From Sphingomonadaceae bacterium (lineage in GTDB: Bacteria > Pseudomonadota > Alphaproteobacteria > Sphingomonadales > Sphingomonadaceae): a DNA stretch of 9,128 nt. Position 1 is the first letter of the stretch. Every line of letters starts with the position of its first letter. The notes below the pieces were generated by a model, which made no database searches, was not told the origin of the DNA, and saw nothing but the letters and a program-made list of their open reading frames with translations. Where the stretch lies: positions 1 to 9,128 of the forward strand of contig JACDGO010000057.1 in the NCBI GenBank assembly GCA_013821585.1. The letters run 5' to 3'. Both the position numbers and the translations under genes were made by a program. Of this stretch, positions 7,271-9,128 are shown piece by piece.

Positions 7271-9128
7271 TCAGAACTTGAGCTTGACCGACGCCGCATA
7301 GAGGCGGCCGAGCGCGTCGTAGGTCGACGGATAGGTGTTGCCGCTGTTGAACGACACCGCGCCGACGTTGGTGCCGACGATCGGCGGCTTCTTGTCGAGC
7401 AGGTTCGAGACGGTCAACGTGAAGTCGACGTTGGAGGTCACGCCGATCCGTGTCGACAGGTCGAAATAGTTGAACGCCGGAATATGCTGGAAATTCTTTC
7501 CGGCGCAGCCGCCCGCCTGGTTCCCCGGACCGCATGCCGGTCCGTTGCCATTGACGATGTCATCGGGCTCCTGGTTCTCCGAGTCGATGTGACGCCACAG
7601 CACCGAGAGATCGACGTCGTCGAAGCCGAACGTCGCCCGGACCGAAGTCTGCCACTTCGGCTGGATCGACCCCGCCGAGGTGCCGCAGTTGGTGCTGTAG
7701 AAGCCCGTGCATTCGCGGTTGAGGCTGGTCGGGCTGCCCGCGTTCGCGTTGAACTTCGAGTGGAACGTGTAGTTGCCCGTCGCGGCCAAGTTGAACTTGG
7801 CGAAGCCGAGATCGCGGCGATAGTTGAGCGCCGCGTCGATGCCGTCGGTCTCGAGCGAGCCTTGGTTCGACAGCGCGAGGAAAATGCCCCCCGTCGTTGC
7901 CGGATCACCGTCGAGGCCGCCCGTCGCCGGATTGCGCCGGATCTGAGTGCAAGCGGGGCTCGTGGCGCTCGCTGGTGTGATGCTGCCGAAGCACGCATTG
8001 AGCGCGTCGGCTACGTTGGGCACCGTGATCGCCTTCCTGACCTTGATGTGGTAGTAATCGACGGTGAGCGACAGGCCGCGGACGAACTGCGGCGTGATGA
8101 CCGTGCCGAACGTATAGCTGTTCGACGTCTCGGGCTTGAGGTTCAAATTGCCACCGCTGGTCGCGTTCGACTGGCCCGCCGTAGGAAGCTGAATGAAGTT
8201 GATGTTGCTGACCGGCGCGCCCTGAGCGAGACAGATCGCGCGAAGATCGCCGGTCGGGTTGCCGCGACCCGGGATCGGCGCTCCCGCGTTCGTGAGCGAG
8301 GCGCACGGATCGACGCCGTTGCTGACCAGGCCCACCACTTGCGGCGAGAACAACTCGCTGATGTTGGGCGCGCGGACCGCGTGCGCGTAGTTGCCGCGGA
8401 ACTTGATGTCCTTGACCGGCGCCCAGGTGCCGCCGATTTTATAAGTGGTCGTGTTGTAGTGCGGGCTCGAAGGCGCGAAGACGGTATAGTGCGAATAACG
8501 CACACCGGCCTCGAGCGACAGGCTGTCGAAAAGCGGACGGTCCTGAACGAGCGGCACGTTCAACTCGCCGATCGCTTCATAGACGTCGTAGCCGCCGGTG
8601 ATGTTCGGCGCCGCGCCGCCCGCCCCGCCGAGCTCGCCCGCCGTCTGCGACAGCACGTCGTTGCGGTTCTGCGCGGTGTAGCGGCGGAACTCGCCGCCTG
8701 CGGCGAAGTTGATCGCGTCGGTCGCAAACGGGCTCGACAGGCCGAAATCACCGGTGATGATGGCGCGCGCCTGGGAGAGCTGAACGCGGCTCGAAGTGCC
8801 CGCGTCGGCGGTCAGGAACGGAATCTGATTCGGGGTAATGCTGCCTGCGGCTCCGAAGAAGTTGACCGGCACGCAGCCCGCCGCCGTCGAGCCGTTCGGC
8901 GCGCCGGGGAGGCAAGTCGTGGTGTTGGTGGCAAAGGCGGCGGCGCGGGCGCGCGACGTCAGCACGTAGTTCCGCTGCGTCTGGTTGTTCTCGCTCTCGC
9001 CATGAGCGCCCGACACGTCGAAATGGATCGTGTCGGTGATGTCGCCGCGGATGCCGGCGCGAAGATCGAACACCGTCGTTACGAAGTCCGAGATGCGCGG
9101 ACCGACTTCGGTCGTGCGGCGCGAAACG
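7271..9128 (-). CDS. TonB-dependent outer-membrane receptor, beta-barrel part (5' end outside window)
   Basis: The frame is open from the window edge to a TGA at 7271, giving 618 residues. A GTG at 9073 is an internal codon: the 18 residues before it (VSRRTTEVGPRISDFVTT) continue normal receptor sequence, so the start, signal peptide and plug domain are missing. The rest is alternating amphipathic beta-strands of the TonB_dep_Rec barrel, with NYAHAVRAPNISELFSPQ, LKPETSNSYTFG, LSLTVDYYHIKV, FNYFDLSTRIG and NLLDKKPP as typical signatures. It ends ...LGRLYAASVKLKF, with the terminal phenylalanine recognised by the BAM complex. Such receptors import siderophores, vitamin B12, glycans or metal complexes using TonB-ExbBD energy; the ligand cannot be told from the barrel. 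Five cysteine pairs lie in predicted loops. Whole receptors of this type are about 850-1000 residues. A strong terminator follows directly. Confidence 0.95.
   Translation of the reverse strand, partial: VSRRTTEVGPRISDFVTTVFDLRAGIRGDITDTIHFDVSGAHGESENNQTQRNYVLTSRARAAAFATNTTTCLPGAPNGSTAAGCVPVNFFGAAGSITPNQIPFLTADAGTSSRVQLSQARAIITGDFGLSSPFATDAINFAAGGEFRRYTAQNRNDVLSQTAGELGGAGGAAPNITGGYDVYEAIGELNVPLVQDRPLFDSLSLEAGVRYSHYTVFAPSSPHYNTTTYKIGGTWAPVKDIKFRGNYAHAVRAPNISELFSPQVVGLVSNGVDPCASLTNAGAPIPGRGNPTGDLRAICLAQGAPVSNINFIQLPTAGQSNATSGGNLNLKPETSNSYTFGTVITPQFVRGLSLTVDYYHIKVRKAITVPNVADALNACFGSITPASATSPACTQIRRNPATGGLDGDPATTGGIFLALSNQGSLETDGIDAALNYRRDLGFAKFNLAATGNYTFHSKFNANAGSPTSLNRECTGFYSTNCGTSAGSIQPKWQTSVRATFGFDDVDLSVLWRHIDSENQEPDDIVNGNGPACGPGNQAGGCAGKNFQHIPAFNYFDLSTRIGVTSNVDFTLTVSNLLDKKPPIVGTNVGAVSFNSGNTYPSTYDALGRLYAASVKLKF

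Overview
The window is GC-rich, densely coded DNA. It looks like the chromosome of an alphaproteobacterium, most likely a sphingomonad. This is judged from codon use, the style of the TonB-dependent receptor, the small exported proteins of the 'C...GSL...C.T..EW' type, and a REP-like palindrome built on CCCCGCGAAGGCGGGG. No species can be named from the sequence alone. All genes except clpB are read on the minus strand.

Left part (1-1620): the 5' portion of tlyA (rRNA 2'-O-methyltransferase, cut by the window edge), then a two-gene unit read leftward. This unit is a small MerC-type membrane protein followed by a Zur-like Fur-family regulator. A candidate Zur operator lies just upstream of merC, so the pair looks like a self-regulated metal-response operon.

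Middle (1666-4281, plus strand): a complete clpB disaggregase gene. It is preceded by a good match to a heat-shock (sigma-32) promoter placed so close to the ATG that the transcript may be leaderless. clpB ends tail-to-tail with the next gene, and the two stop codons overlap.

Right part (4278-9128, minus strand, so read right to left): a TonB-dependent receptor (beta-barrel part only, 5' end outside the window) closed by a strong terminator. After a REP-like inverted repeat comes a close run of four genes. They are a TPR + aspartyl/asparaginyl beta-hydroxylase protein, two paralogous small exported two-cysteine proteins, and a sulfotransferase-like P-loop protein. The combination of two peptide-modifying enzyme types flanking two small secreted paralogues, next to an outer-membrane receptor, is the most interesting item here. 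It could be an undescribed modified-secreted-protein system. The link is inferred from gene order only, and the terminator argues that the receptor is transcribed separately.
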